Assembly (NCBI GenBank): GCA_948567375.1
Contig: OX419761.1
Coordinates: 16,618,501-16,682,500 of the forward strand
Reading direction: 5' to 3'
From: Lunularia cruciata
Lineage: Eukaryota > Streptophyta > Marchantiopsida > Lunulariales > Lunulariaceae
Length of the DNA stretch: 64,000 nucleotides
Position 1 is the first letter of the stretch; each line of letters starts with the position of its first letter. Shown piece by piece: positions 11,173 to 22,475 of this stretch. Under the pieces are notes generated by a model, which searched no databases, had not been told where the DNA came from, and saw only the letters and a list, made by a program, of their open reading frames with translations. Position numbers and translations under genes: made by a program.

Positions 11173-12613
11173 CGTCATCTATTCGATTGTTTGTCTGAGC
11201 AGCACTTGTAGGAAGAACTGAATTTGCCTTTGGGACTCGTGCAAGATAACTGAACTCGCGACGGGAGATACCGGGCAGTGCATCCAGCTATCTTAGCACC
11301 CCGTTGGGTACTGCCAAAATCGTGAGTATTATCGCATAAACTCATTATGAAAAACCTGGTTCTTCCATGAACCACTCTGGGGCTAATCCATCTCAAACTC
11401 CCGGTTCGCGCGCGCGTCTCATAAATTTGAGGTCGTGCAGTTAGCTTCCTGTGCAAACGGGTATGCAAACAAGTCGTGTATTTTATTCAGCAATATTTTT
11501 ACTTATGTCTCAAAGTCAAGGCAATCATTGCTCTTGTGTAAAACATCTGGTGAACTCCATAATCATCGTAACTGGAGTTCTATCTGCAGGCGGCTCCAAG
11601 CTGTAATCGAGTTGTCTACAGTTTCACGACGCAGGATATGAAATACGTAGACGCCGAACAAGCATCCAATTTTTTTGTGTTAGCAAGTTGTTGATGAGCA
11701 GCTAGTACGAAGATTATCCTTGATCAAGACTTTAATGTGCTGCAATTACAGTACCAATTTCGCAGTTAAAGCCACTTGGTAAAAGGCGTAGGAAATATTC
11801 TAGTATCTCAGTGAATTGAAAGGTAGCAAATTGAAAGGAACTGATTTGGAAGTATGTAGTCTTCCTTACCGAGAGCGTACTTGGAAGAGGTACGGCGATC
11901 AAAACAATAAAAAGTGGAGTTTAATCGACAAATATGCCTTGGCACTGACGAGCTTTTGAACAGTATGGGGCATTGACATTCGTCCAGCTACTTACTGCAT
12001 TAGACACTGATGAATTCGTTAGTGCTTTTGTGAAGGCTTACTATGATCGCCTGCCCGCTTTATTCGTGTTCAGTGTTTTAGAACTCGCGATGTATAGTAA
12101 TTAGTCCTCTCACGATTCAATCCCCTATTCCAGCTCACTCCACCCATCTCTGTTTAATGGTCCTCCTCTTCCAATTTCAGATGTTTAATTTATTCTGCCT
12201 TGATTCTTGTTTTATGGTTATACTAGTTCTCTTCAGATGCTACTTATGAAATATATCAACTCCGTCTTTACCTCCGCTTATCTTTGTAATGTTAGATTCA
12301 CTTACATTCCATTTGCTTAGATCCAATTCATTTCCATTTGCATACGGTCATGCCCGCATGCCATATGCACGTTCTTCGTTCCATACTGGGTTAGTGGCTT
12401 CTGCTCCCATTCTCAAATCTGCACACGCAGTGATGAGTCTGAATGCAGAATATTGCTGATAAATAACATTATTGGCTGAATTATGTCTCTCCAAACATAT
12501 CTAAAACAGAAAGTTTCTTCTGAAGAGTTAGGATAGGGAGGAAATTAAGCTACGATTGTGGCGTTGAACGACATGACGTGAACCACATCTAATTTCAAGT
12601 TCCAATTCTGCAG
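11173..12613. other. No gene recognised
   Basis: About 1.4 kb of moderately AT-rich DNA between the LINE tail and the LRR exons. Open frames are short and have no recognisable domains. Upstream exons of the LRR gene could lie here, but I could not identify any leucine-rich repeat. Confidence 0.4.
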
Positions 12614-13095
12614 GCATTTTCCCAGCATCGTTAAGCAAGAGCTCCAATATTGCGATATCTGGATTTGGGTCGCAACAAGTTGACTGGAGTAAAACCATCC
12701 ATGTTTGGAGATCTCGAATTTCTGACGACATTGAATCTTTCCAGTAATTCCTTTGCAGGTAGTCTTTTCACTAACTTAATCTCGTTTACACTTTATGAGT
12801 CGCTTCATGCATGTTCGTTTCGAAATTCTTCACTCTTTGATTGTACTTCTATTGCTTTACTCCAGAATTTACATTTAACTCTTCGGCTTGTGCAAGTCGA
12901 ACTGAAATTTGAACTGAACGTACTGGTGAGCCCATTTAACTTCTCATACAGGCAGTATTCTAGCACCTTTGAGTTCATGGTCCAATTTGCGACCTGTTGA
13001 ATTCAGTAACAATCAAATGACTGGAGAGATACCTTGTACGTTTGGCGACTTGAAGTTGCTCACGACATTGAATCTTCAGGGCAATTCCTTGTCAG
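12614..13095 (+). pseudogene. Fragment of a plant LRR receptor-type gene, two exons
   Basis: Two exon-like blocks, 12,614-12,758 and 12,952-13,095, each encode two plant-type 24-residue leucine-rich repeats. Readable pieces include LRYLDLGRNKLTGVKPSMFG, LTTLNLSSNSFAG, SNLRPVEFSNNQMTGEIPC and LLTTLNLQGNSLS. Both blocks start after AG and are in phase 1; the intervening intron has a GT donor (12,759) and a CAG acceptor. Block 2 is 144 nt, exactly two repeats. Block 1 is 145 nt and needs a frame change between SKSSN and LRYLDL, so it carries a one-base insertion. The donor expected after 13,095 is absent (AT instead of GT). No signal peptide, transmembrane segment or kinase is seen nearby. The family is LRR receptor kinases or LRR receptor proteins; this piece is probably non-functional. 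Confidence 0.7.
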
Positions 13096-13439
13096 ATATT
13101 GTCAAGTCAAGGTTCTTGATTTGAAGGAGATGACTGTCATATTTCTCCAAGTAGATGATCTGCTCGAGATCCCGTTCTCGAGTTTCCCCGTATGTTGGAC
13201 CGAGTTGTCAAGAAAACTCGGTTCGTACATTGAACCTTCAAATAACTTATTAAACTCTTAAAGCTTTACATAAATAAATATAGTACCCCGAACGAAAGGG
13301 AAAGGAGTACAATGCACCAATAAGTGCAAAAGGAGCAAAGAGCGCAAGGCCTAAATGACACACTCGGCCATGAAAAAGACACACCACATAAGGACCCTAA
13401 GGGAAAAGGTATGCAGGCAACAAGCTCCGAAGAAACTAA

Positions 13440-16400
13440 AGATAGGGTAACCTACTCCTGAACTGTGTGGTGCAGGTCTTCCAATGGTTCATCTGGTAAA
13501 TGGGGAGGGAGGACCCTAGCTGTGCTAAGTGTGCCTATTGCAGCAGCTCGTCGATGAAGACCCAGAGCCTGAGTGCGTTTAAAGTGACTGAAACACATTG
13601 TCGGTAATAGGATGTGAACATGGTTGAAGAGATAACCAATGCTCCTCTCCTCTCCAAAGAACCTCATGCTACATCTCTAAGAAGACCGCCAAAATGGTGA
13701 TTTAAGTACCCAAAAACTTCAATCGCTAGGGAGACAAAGGTATCAAAGGAGAGCTAGGGTGCGTAGTGGTCCTCCTTGCACATAGAGGCAATGGTCATGG
13801 CTACTCCCGCATGTATGCCTTCTTGTGCCAATATCTCTGCTCATAGAGGGTTGCTAGCCACCACCACATCATACAAGGTGTGATGACCATCTATGAATTA
13901 ACAATATCTGCTCGCACCCATCGGATAGGTGGTCTCGTAGATCCCACTGTCACTCAATCTGAACTTGGGCACATGTAGCTCGTAAGATTTGAGCGATGGT
14001 ATCATAAATTGCATCATGGACTCTAGTGTGCTCCCCCTATTGTACAATGCAGAAAGTGTATCCTCTACATATCATTGGAGGAACCACATGCACATTGGGG
14101 CGAAAGGCCTATGAGAACTTGATGTGGATCCAACCTCAATGATAATGCAGTGGTAAACTCCTCAAAAGAAAAATGGATGTAGTCAATCAAGGATGAAGCT
14201 TGGAGCCAAGCTTTAGAGTCTTTTCCTCATAAGAGAGGATTCTAGCTCTATCAAGTAGAGGCACATCAGTGAAGATGCTAATAAGTGTATGTGTGTGTCC
14301 ATACTCTCACTAAAATCCACCTAGAGCTTCCTAAAGTCTAGGGAGACAAAGTCAAATGCTTGGAGAATGATGAGCATGCAGAGCCTGGCAATAAGTCACA
14401 AGCCAAACAACGATATACTTGGAATTCATAAGTGCTTGCATCCATCATTGTCATAGGTCTCAATAAAAATGGGCGGCCATGATGTAAGAACCTATCTGCT
14501 AACTGAGGGACCATTAGAGCTCAATTGCCAATATATGTTATTGGTGTCATGTTCTCTTGCCTTATGAGGCCTACATCCACCCATGACTATGGGAAGAGTT
14601 AATTGTTGCCTATACCACTCACCTAATAGTTGTGGGAGCATGCATGGCCCTAATAAAGTGGAGAAAGTATAGTGGATAATACCATCAAACATTTGCAAAT
14701 GTGGCAACAATGCCTTTATAGGCAGGGAAGTCCATATATACGGCCCAAGGGAGATTACACCAAGTAACAATGGAGTAGGCCACATGGAGGAAGGTCAGCA
14801 TGGGATGTAGCATGTACTAAGGTGCCCGATATGAACAAATTGCAAAAATGCTCATATTCCAAAGGAGAGTATAAAACTTGTATACCACCAATAGGGAATT
14901 GGAATTCCATTGGGAAGTCAAAGGGAATGAGGACCGTGTGAGGACTCAAGACCTTGCATTTATCAGTTTGAATTCATAAACCCAAGGCCTCTAAGCTAAG
15001 TATGAAAGTGGATACACTTTAGTGACATCCTCCAAAAGCCATAATATATGAGTGTCATTTGAGGTGGATGGGAAAAGACATTATGGAAAAGTTGTTGCAA
15101 TTTGTTGTAAAGCCATATAATTTGCTATGGAAAAGAGAGGCTCTCCTATGGATCTTTTTATTGTGTGCTCTCAATTGATGTTAGCTATGGGAACTCTCTT
15201 GTGGTGGTACAATGGCTATACAATAGAGGTGTCTCAATCCCATAAAAAAGCACGTACAAATGAGATCAAGGAGGAGATCTACTCAGTAGTTGAGCAAAGA
15301 GCATGGAACAATGTTGGACAAGATATGGTATTGAAAGTATTGGATATATCAACTTGGACCACCACCTAGTTTGGGTAAATGTCCAAGGATGCTCAAATGC
15401 CCGCAATAACCAATAATGTGCAAGAAACAAATTGCAAAAACATCCTCAATGGCAATGGGATGCACATCTGAGGTCGCTTTGGGAAGAGCAAGGTAACAAG
15501 CTACTCTAAGGAGCCTATGATCAGAGGCAATGCATTGATAAAAGGCAAAGAGAAGAAGAAACCACAAATCTTGAGCATATGGGGAGAGCAATTCTATATG
15601 TGCTCAAAAACTACCCTAATGGCCCTCATATTGAGAAGCATGGAGAGTGGAGTATAGCATGGACAAAGCAAGACTTTGTCAACAATAACTCCTCATCTAG
15701 TTGATAATCATGGAGGAAAAAAGGAAGTTCCTCATTGGCAACTAGATGTAGGGTCTATAAATCTGATAAGGTGTCAAAGAAGAAGAGCATTGGTCGGAAT
15801 GGTGAGAATGCTTGGTCTTACTACATAACTCCCCTACTTGACCTAACATCAAAGAGTAAAGAAGGCAATGATGCTTTGGGCATCAGGTATGGGGTTGTGG
15901 AGAATTTACAATCCTCCTAGTTGTGCCTTAGCCCTAATGGTTTACTCCTCTTGGAGTGCTGCCCAATCACCTCTCAAGAACCTATGAATCCCAAAGGCTA
16001 TCTCTTTGTGTCCTATAGCTCCTCCACGAGTTGGAAGGAGTAATTTCCATTGGAGGAAAAGGGCCAATAATGTCCAAGTAGAAACATCTTGTCCCTGGTC
16101 ATCTACCAATTTAGCATGTAGTAGGAGGGAGAATGTGGAACCAACTAGAGGATGTAAAGGCATAGGGATCCTAGTATACATTTGTGGTCATGGCAAACCT
16201 AGTAGAAAAGCTCGGATAAGATCTAGAGAAGGTAACCAAGAGTATGAGTTGAGAAGCATGTAGAGATACAATTGGAGTATGGATGAGGTCTTGGGTGGTA
16301 GGAATAGAGGAGTTTTTTTGCCTACATACACAAAAAATGAGATCTCACTCTATGCTATGCAAGACCAATTTGTACCTAAGGACAAGACTATGTGGGACAT

Positions 16401-16600
16401 GATTGATGAGATATAAGAATGTGTTGAGGGAAAAGTTAGAGGAGAATGACCTTGAGAGGGTAATAGAGCGGTAAGAGTGGGAGGAAGCTGAATGATCCTA
16501 TGGGGGTGGTAGGGGTGAGAGGAGAATCCAAGGTAGAGGGAGAGAGTAGAATGTCCGTGACCTGGGAAGGAAGGATAGGATAGAAAAGTCATGGATCATC
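13440..16600 (-). mobile_element. Second, inverted copy of the LINE family, heavily decayed
   Basis: Read on the minus strand from high to low coordinate, the pieces line up in order with the plus-strand LINE at 8-11 kb. FLRGDWAALQEE at about 15,950 matches RAVDWATLQEES. SDVHPIAIEDVFA at about 15,450 matches GGIRPIATGEIFL. LPIVMGGC at about 14,590 matches LPISCGGV. LHRRAAAIG at about 13,540 matches IHRRAIKLG near the C terminus. Many stops and frame changes separate them and the RT catalytic box was not located. The 5' part (about 16,200-16,600) is assigned only by position. Neither end nor a target duplication was identified. Confidence 0.65.
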
Positions 16601-16856
16601 TTCCATAGAGGAGTCCTCCCTCATAGAGTGCTCCACTAGTATAGGGAAGGATGTGTCTTGGGAATCAAAGGGAATCCATCTACATACACCTTCACCATTG
16701 TGAGTGTATGCTAAAAGAGGCAATATAAGGATCAATGTAAGGGCCCTAGCCTACACATACAAGGTGTGGGGTGCTAGATGAGAAGTGATACCTATGGGAG
16801 TAATCTATGGCCTCATGCTAAGGAAAAAAAATTGAAGAATCAAGAGACAAGCTATT

Positions 16857-16861
16857 GAAAG
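16857..16861. repeat. Target-site duplication GAAAG, left
   Basis: The five bases GAAAG sit directly before the TG of the left LTR and recur directly after the CA of the right LTR at 22,471-22,475. This fixes the ends of the gypsy element at 16,862 and 22,470. Confidence 0.92.
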
Positions 16862-17249
16862 TGTAAAAGACCAAATCCGACAAGAGAAATAGGAGAATGG
16901 AAACTCACATTGGGACACTTGAATGAGGGAAAACTCCAAATGCCTAGCATGAGCTTTGGCTTTGGTATTTATACGTAGCATACAAGGCCCTTGAGAAGCT
17001 TCTCAAGAAGCTTCCTCAAGTTGCTTTCTTAGAGTGCAAGCCAAGTTAACTAGGAAGCTTCCTTTTAGAAGCCGCCTACTTGGCGTGCAAGCTAAGCTAG
17101 TTGGAAGCTCTAGAAGCTACTTACTTGAGGTGCAAGCTAAGCTAGCCGAGAAGCTTCCCAAGAAGCTTTTGGAATATTCTAGGCTAATTTGTCTTATGTG
17201 CTACTTCATAAGCCTGACTAAATTCGTTGTGAAACTCCATATTGTTACA
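16862..17249 (-). repeat. 3' LTR of the gypsy element (388 bp)
   Basis: It begins TGTAAAAGACC and ends TTGTTACA on the plus strand. It holds a TATA box on the minus strand (GTATAAATACC, about 16,968) and many AAGCTT-centred direct repeats (GAAGCTTC type). Relative to the other LTR it lacks one 15-bp repeat unit near 17,110. Confidence 0.93.
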
Positions 17250-17289
17250 TATTCCCCCACCGCTAGTTGGTGACTTCCTCATTGCCAGT

Positions 17290-17470
17290 GAAGCTTCAAA
17301 TTCGTGGATGGCCGTTTTTGCATTCTGGAGGTGAGAAAGAGGTCCCCATGTGGCATCATGAAGGAGATACCTTTTCCAAAGGACCTTGTACTTTGTATGT
17401 TGACGACGGCCTCGTTGAATATGGCAATGCGCGAGGATACAATCAACTTTGTACTCCTCATGATCATTGA
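17290..17470 (-). pseudogene. Chromodomain at the end of the gypsy polyprotein
   Basis: Minus-strand translation in a frame not joined to the preceding integrase ORF gives EEYKVDCILAHCHIQRGRRQ, then KYKVLWKRYLLHDATWGPLS and HLQNAKTAIHEFEASL. This is the chromodomain fold: an N-terminal strand with EEY, a lysine-tryptophan strand (VLWKRY), the ATW turn and the C-terminal helix. The aromatic-cage positions (Tyr, Trp, Trp) appear present. In chromoviruses this module is thought to steer integration to heterochromatin through methylated histone H3. It lies about 40 bp upstream of the polypurine tract. Confidence 0.85.
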
Positions 17471-17498
17471 TAGGGATAGGAAGAGGAAGAGGTTGGAC

Positions 17499-18566
17499 TC
17501 ATGAGAAAAAGGAAGAGGGGTTAGGAACAAAGGGTTTCAACTTGGAAACATGAAAGACAGGATGGATATGCATGTGACAAGGCAAGGCAAGTCGATAAGC
17601 AACAAGAGAGACAATTTGGGTGATATCAAAGGGGCCTATCCAATTAGAGGCAAGTTTACAAACTTGGGTATCAATTGGGAAAGGGAGATTACTAGAGGAT
17701 AACATGACTTTATCACCAATTTCAAAGGTGAGATTACGACGATGGTGGTCCGCATATTGTTTTTGGCAGTTCTGAGCAACAAGGAGGTGAGACTTGGCTT
17801 GTTCGAGAGATTGGGATGTAGTGGTCAAGAATGTGGAAGTATGAGGAACTTGAGATGGAGGGAGAGCAAGAAGAATCTGGAACAAGCGGATCTTGGCCAA
17901 AATTGAGAAAGAAAGGAGAAAATCTGGTGCTTGCCTGTTTGGAATTGTTGTAAGTAAATTTTGCAACTGCAAGACATTCATCCTAATTGGTATGGTGGAC
18001 ATTGACAAAGGCACGCAACATATCTTCCAATGTATGATTTGCACGTTTGGTTTGTCCATCAGTTTGAGGATGATAGGCCGTGGACAAAGCAAGCTTTGTG
18101 CCAAGTATCTGGAAGAATGCTTGCCAAAACTTCCCAATAAATCAAGGATCACGGTCGGAGATGAATACACGTTGCATCCCATGATGCTTGAAGACATTGT
18201 CGAAGTAGATTTGTGCTAAGGTTGGGGCATCCATGATATCACAAATTGGTGCCAAGTGGATGCTTACTAAGCTTATCCACAAATACCACAATTGTGTTGT
18301 ATCCTTGTTTTGTCTTTGGCAAGGATATGATGAGATCTAAGCTCACATGCTCCCAGCAAGCGGATGGAACGGCCGAGTGGTTGAAGGAGTCCACTTGGCT
18401 TTTGGTTGTTGCCCTTGTTACATTGGCAGCTCTTACACGATCGGATGAATTTCCAGACATCTCGTGTCATGTTGGGCCACCACCATTGACGTGAGAGGGT
18501 ACTCAAGGTCTTGTCCACACCCATGTGACTCCCAATGGGTAAATCATGGGCTTCTTGAAGGCGCAT
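17499..18566 (-). pseudogene. Integrase of the gypsy element
   Basis: The N-terminal HHCC zinc finger reads HDLPIGSHMGVDKTLSTLSR with FIRSCKSCQCNKG (18,380-18,550). The catalytic core starts WEHVSLDLIISLPKTKQGYN and VVFVDKLSKH (about 18,260-18,350). The C-terminal part contains NLTFEIGDKVMLSS and LPCHMHIHPVFHVSKLKPF (about 17,510-17,720), the usual end of gypsy integrases before the chromodomain. The core is split over at least two frames and the middle segment with the second Asp and the Glu is degraded. Confidence 0.85.
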
Positions 18567-18859
18567 AAGTCAAAGATCACCTTTAGTTGGAACATAGATC
18601 CGGTCCTCGTGGAATAAAAGGCCCTCCTTGATGGAGAAGGTTTTGTACTCCTTGTCTCATGCCGTAAGGCAACCATGTACCATTTGGAAAAAGGATCTTG
18701 GTGTAGAGCTGACTGAAACTTATTTTGGATCTTGGAGTCAATTGACACCGTTGAAATTGCCATTGTGATGAGAGGAAGAGACTTCAAATCAGGTTGTTGT
18801 GATAAAGCATCAGGGATGACATGGAACCAACCTGGTTTGAACTCAAGTTTGATGTCATA

Positions 18860-20056
18860 CATTTGGTGTTATTCCTCCCATTGATGATGGCGACTCTTCG
18901 TGTGTTCCAAGTGTAAGGTCTGCAACAATGGTTTATGATCAGTTTGCATGATCACTTGTTTCCCCAAGAGGTAATGCCTCCATACCTTGGTGGCATATAC
19001 CATTGCAAGTTGTTCTTGATCTCAAGCAAAGTAGTTTTGTTCAGCCATATTGAGTTGATGAGACACAAAGGCAATGGGATGGAGTCCATCTAGGAATTCT
19101 TGTTGTAGCACGGCTCCAATTGTAAAGTTAGAAGCATCAAAATCAACCACACAGGGTAGTTGATGATCATATGGTTGAAGAATGTGTCTTGAAGACACCA
19201 TATGCTTTAACTTTTGGAATGCTTCTTCATGCTTGGTGGTCCACTAGAAGATTGAGTACTTTTCCAAGAGGTCAGTCAATGGTGCAACCACATAAGCATA
19301 ATAATGGATGAACCGTTGGTAAAAACTGGTCAATCCATTCAATGCCCGTACTTTTGTAGCATCCTTAGGGGTAGGCCAATCAGTAATGGCCTTAATCTTC
19401 TCTTCTTCCATCTTGATCCCCTCTGATGAGATCTTATGATCCAAGAAGGTAACCTCCTTTTGCCAAAAGGCACACTTTGACTTCATGCAGTAAAATTTCC
19501 ATTGTTGTAGTCATCTTAGGACTTCTTGCACATGATTCAGGTATTTTGCCTCTATCTTACTATAAATTAAGATATCATCCAAGAACACCACCACGGACCG
19601 ATCCAATAGTCTATCCAACATCCAATGCATTTGATCCATGAAGATTGTAGGAGCATTAGTGAGTCCGAAAGGTAGAACTCTCTACTCAAAATGCTCATAC
19701 CTTGTACAAAAGGCAGTCTTTTGCACATCCTCTCTCTCAATAGGAATTTGCCAATAGCCATTGCAAAGATCCTACTTGGAAAAGTAGTGTGCTCCACTTA
19801 GTTGATCAAGCAAGTCATTGATCTGAGGCAAGAGATATGCATTCTTCACGGTTTGCTTATTGCGCCCACAATTACCAATACAGAAATGAAGTCCTCCATC
19901 CTTCTTTGGAACAAATAGTACCGGTGCTCCCCAAGGAGAGGTATTATGTTGTATGAAGTCCTTCTCCAACAACTTTGTAATTGTTGTTTGCAACTCCTCC
20001 AACTCCTTTGGTGAGAGCCGATAGATTGGTCTACTCACTGGAGTACTCCCTGGCAA
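18860..20056 (-). pseudogene. Reverse transcriptase and RNase H of the gypsy element
   Basis: RT begins [20 protein letters not shown] and [20 protein letters not shown] (19,800-20,050). The catalytic box reads VVVFLDDILIYSK at about 19,560-19,610, with both aspartates present. The connection LDHKISSEGIKMEEEKIKAI and GLTSFYQRFI (19,280-19,470) is typical of gypsy elements. RNase H follows with FDASNFTIGAVLQQEF (about 19,100), FVSHQLNMAEQNYF, and TDHKPL near 18,930; one TGA interrupts it. The conserved DYRALN segment before KQTVKN has been scrambled to GNCGRN. Confidence 0.88.
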
Positions 20057-20456
20057 TAACCAATCTTGAAGGGCATACCTCGATCAAAGTGTAATCCCTT
20101 TGGCAGATCACCTGGAAACACGTCTGCAAACTCCATAACTATCCAATCAACCATTGCTTGATGAGGCTCTTGGTCCTCCACAAATTTTTCTTGTGCAATC
20201 GGCTTGATCCACACCGCAAATACAGACTTATCTTCCTCCAAAGCTTGCTCTATGGCTGCTTTACTGGCTCTATGGCTGCTTTTCCCTTCTAGAGACTCAT
20301 CTCTCTTCCAAGCTTACTCCATGGTTGCCTTCTTGGCAAACTTCCCATCTTATGACTCCACTTCTTTCAAGGTTTGCTCTATGGCTACCTTCTCGATAAA
20401 CTTCCCATCTTAGGACTGATTATTCTTCGGTGTCTTACTCAGAGGTGCCAGACAAC

Positions 20457-20775
20457 CTAATCGGAAATTCCTACCTTGGTGTTGTTTTGAATTTGGCATC
20501 GGGTCCAATCAAATTGAACCTTATGACGTTCAAGCCAAGGTAGACCCAGAATGATATCATAGTGTAGAGGTGCCACTACGAACCTCATACACCCCAAATA
20601 CTCCTTGCCAATCTTGAAGGTAACAAGATGCGAGGTGTGGAATGCAAAACCCTTTCTACCATCCGCCATCATCAAACTACTTCTAATCACTGGCTTGATA
20701 GGAATACCCAATTCCTTTGCTACTTGCATAGACATGCAATCCTCTGAACTTCCAAAATCAACCAAAATCCTACAA
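20457..20775 (-). pseudogene. Aspartic protease domain of the gypsy element
   Basis: The frame reads ILVDFGSSEDCMSMQVAKEL, then MRFVVAPLHYDIILGLPWLE, the hallmarks of the retroviral-type protease of gypsy elements, including the ILGLPWL flap-end motif. The catalytic D-S/T-G triplet reads D-F-G here, so one active-site position is altered. The segment is open for about 100 codons. Confidence 0.8.
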
Positions 20776-20844
20776 CCCTAATTAGATATCATTCCTTGCA
20801 AGTGAAGCAAACTTGCACAAGTCGAGCCTTCAATCCCATTGGAA

Positions 20845-21800
20845 CTAATCAAACTCCCCGTAGGCGGCTTGAAATCGCCTATTGGGATTCCTTTTTTCCT
20901 TGATCATTTCGCTCCATGATCTCCACCTGGGCAACTTGTTGAGGTTGTCCATTCTTGAGTGGACATTCAGCAACGCGATGCCCCAATTGGCGACAATAAA
21001 AACAACCACCACTTTTTGTAGTTTCTCTCTATCTATTGTGCCAAGTGGTCTTTGTTGAATAGCATCAATCTCCATGGGTGCTGGCTCCTCCACTTGTGTG
21101 TAGTGTATTGGTAGGCTCTGTGGAGGTCAAGGTCAAGACCAAGTTGTTGCCACCAAGGAATCAAAATGTTTGGCCAACCGCATGGCTTCCTCCAAGTGTT
21201 GTGGCTCTTGCATGGTTACTTCTAATTTGGTTCTCGCCTTCAAGCCCCTCACAAATTGATCTAGAGCTTCATCTTCCAATATATTTGGAATCTGCATGAT
21301 GGTGTTTTGGAATTGCGTGATATAACTTCTTACAGAGCCAATCTGTTTCAACTTTGCCAACTTATCTTGTGCAGCTCATGTGGCATTTATAGCTTGGAAT
21401 CAACTAGTTATTGTGCTCTTGAATTCTGCCCATGTCAAGATTGGTGCAACAATTTGTCGTTTTGCTTGCTCCACTTGAAATCTCTACCATAGCTTTGCTA
21501 CTCCATCCAATTGGCTAGAAGCCAATTGGATGGAGTAACAAATTTTTGCAGATTTTTGCAGATTTTTGCTCGTCTTGTAGATTGGTAGCTTCAAAATAAC
21601 ATTCACAATCAAACACAAAATTCTCCACTGCACCTGGAAGATTCTTGCCTTCAAATACCTTGGGTTTAGGGAATCTGATCCGATCTTCTCCTTCTTGAAT
21701 TGGTACTCTCTCCACTTGCTCTTGTCGTTGAAGATCTCATCCATCCAACAATCGAGTAAGGTGCTTGATTTATTGTTGCATAGCAAGGATAACATCGGGT
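20845..21800 (-). pseudogene. gag region with CCHC zinc knuckle
   Basis: Retrotransposon gag motifs are readable: YFEATNLQDEQK (about 21,590), SVRSYITQFQNTIMQIPNIL with ALDQFVRGLKARTKLEV (21,210-21,345), and a CCHC zinc knuckle CFYCRQLGHRVAEC at 20,960-21,004, in a different frame from the preceding gag ORF. Gag packages the RNA genome. Frameshifts make it non-functional. Confidence 0.82.
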
Positions 21801-22055
21801 ATTGCCACCATGGTTGCTACTCTATCACACCACTCCCACTCTATCTAATTTATTAACACATAAAAACAGCACGTCCACCATTATCCATAAGTTACAACTG
21901 GAAGCAACAAGGGTTACTCAGATATGGTGATCATATGCACAAAATCTTGTCCAAAGTGCAAGGTGATGAATTGTGTGAAACAATGCTTGGGTAGTATTTG
22001 GATGCAAAAATCCCAATGGTTTGGTGGTCCATAAATTCCATCCATCTCATTCCTA

Positions 22056-22067
22056 CTCTAATACCAA
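22056..22067 (-). other. Primer-binding site of the gypsy element
   Basis: On the minus strand, immediately inside the 5' LTR, the sequence is TTGGTATTAGAG. This differs by one base from the common plant initiator-Met tRNA site TGGTATCAGAGC over the shared stretch. Confidence 0.8.
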
Positions 22068-22470
22068 TGTAAAAGACCAAATCCGAGGAGAGAAATAGGA
22101 GAATGGAAACTCACATCGGGGCACTTGAATGAGGGAAAACTCCAAATGCCTAGCATGAGCTTTGGCTTTGATATTTATAGGTAGCATACAAGGCCATTGA
22201 GAAGCTTCTCAAGAAGCTTCCTCAAGCCACTTTCTTAGAGTGCAAGCCAAGTTAACTAGGAAGCTTCCTTCTAGAAACCGTCTACTTGGCATGCAAGCTA
22301 AGCTAGTTGGAAGCTTCTAGAAGCTTCCTTCTAGAAGCTACTTACTTGAGGTGCAAGCTAAGCTAGCCGGAAGGCTTCCCAAGAAGCTTTTAGAATATTC
22401 TAGGCTAATTTGTCTTATGTGTTACTTCGTAAGCTCGACTAACTTCATTGCTAAACTCCATATTGTTACA
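22068..22470 (-). repeat. 5' LTR of the gypsy element (403 bp)
   Basis: Same termini as the partner LTR, with a TATA box on the minus strand (CCTATAAATATC, about 22,172). It retains the extra AAGCTT-containing repeat unit near 22,315 that the other LTR lacks. The right target duplication GAAAG follows at 22,471-22,475. Confidence 0.93.
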
Positions 22471-22475
22471 GAAAG

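Larger units (their letters stand above)
16862..22470 (-). mobile_element. Complete Ty3/gypsy chromovirus retrotransposon (5,609 bp)
   Basis: The element is bounded by TG...CA LTRs (388 and 403 bp) and a GAAAG target duplication, and is transcribed on the minus strand. Next to the right LTR is a primer-binding site resembling initiator Met tRNA (TTGGTATTAGAG read on the minus strand). Next to the left LTR is a polypurine tract (GCGGTGGGGGAATA on the minus strand). In coding order there are gag with a zinc knuckle, protease, RT, RNase H, integrase and a chromodomain, which defines the chromovirus branch. Frameshifts and stops interrupt every domain, and the LTRs differ at roughly 25-30 positions by eye, so it is an old, dead copy. 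All domains are nevertheless present and in order. Confidence 0.95.

Noticed and set aside
18365-18395. tRNA-like string GGCCGAGTGGTTGAAGGAG
   Set aside because: It lies in the gypsy integrase, whose minus-strand translation (VDSFNHSAVPSACWEHVSLD) explains it; no cloverleaf partner stems were found.
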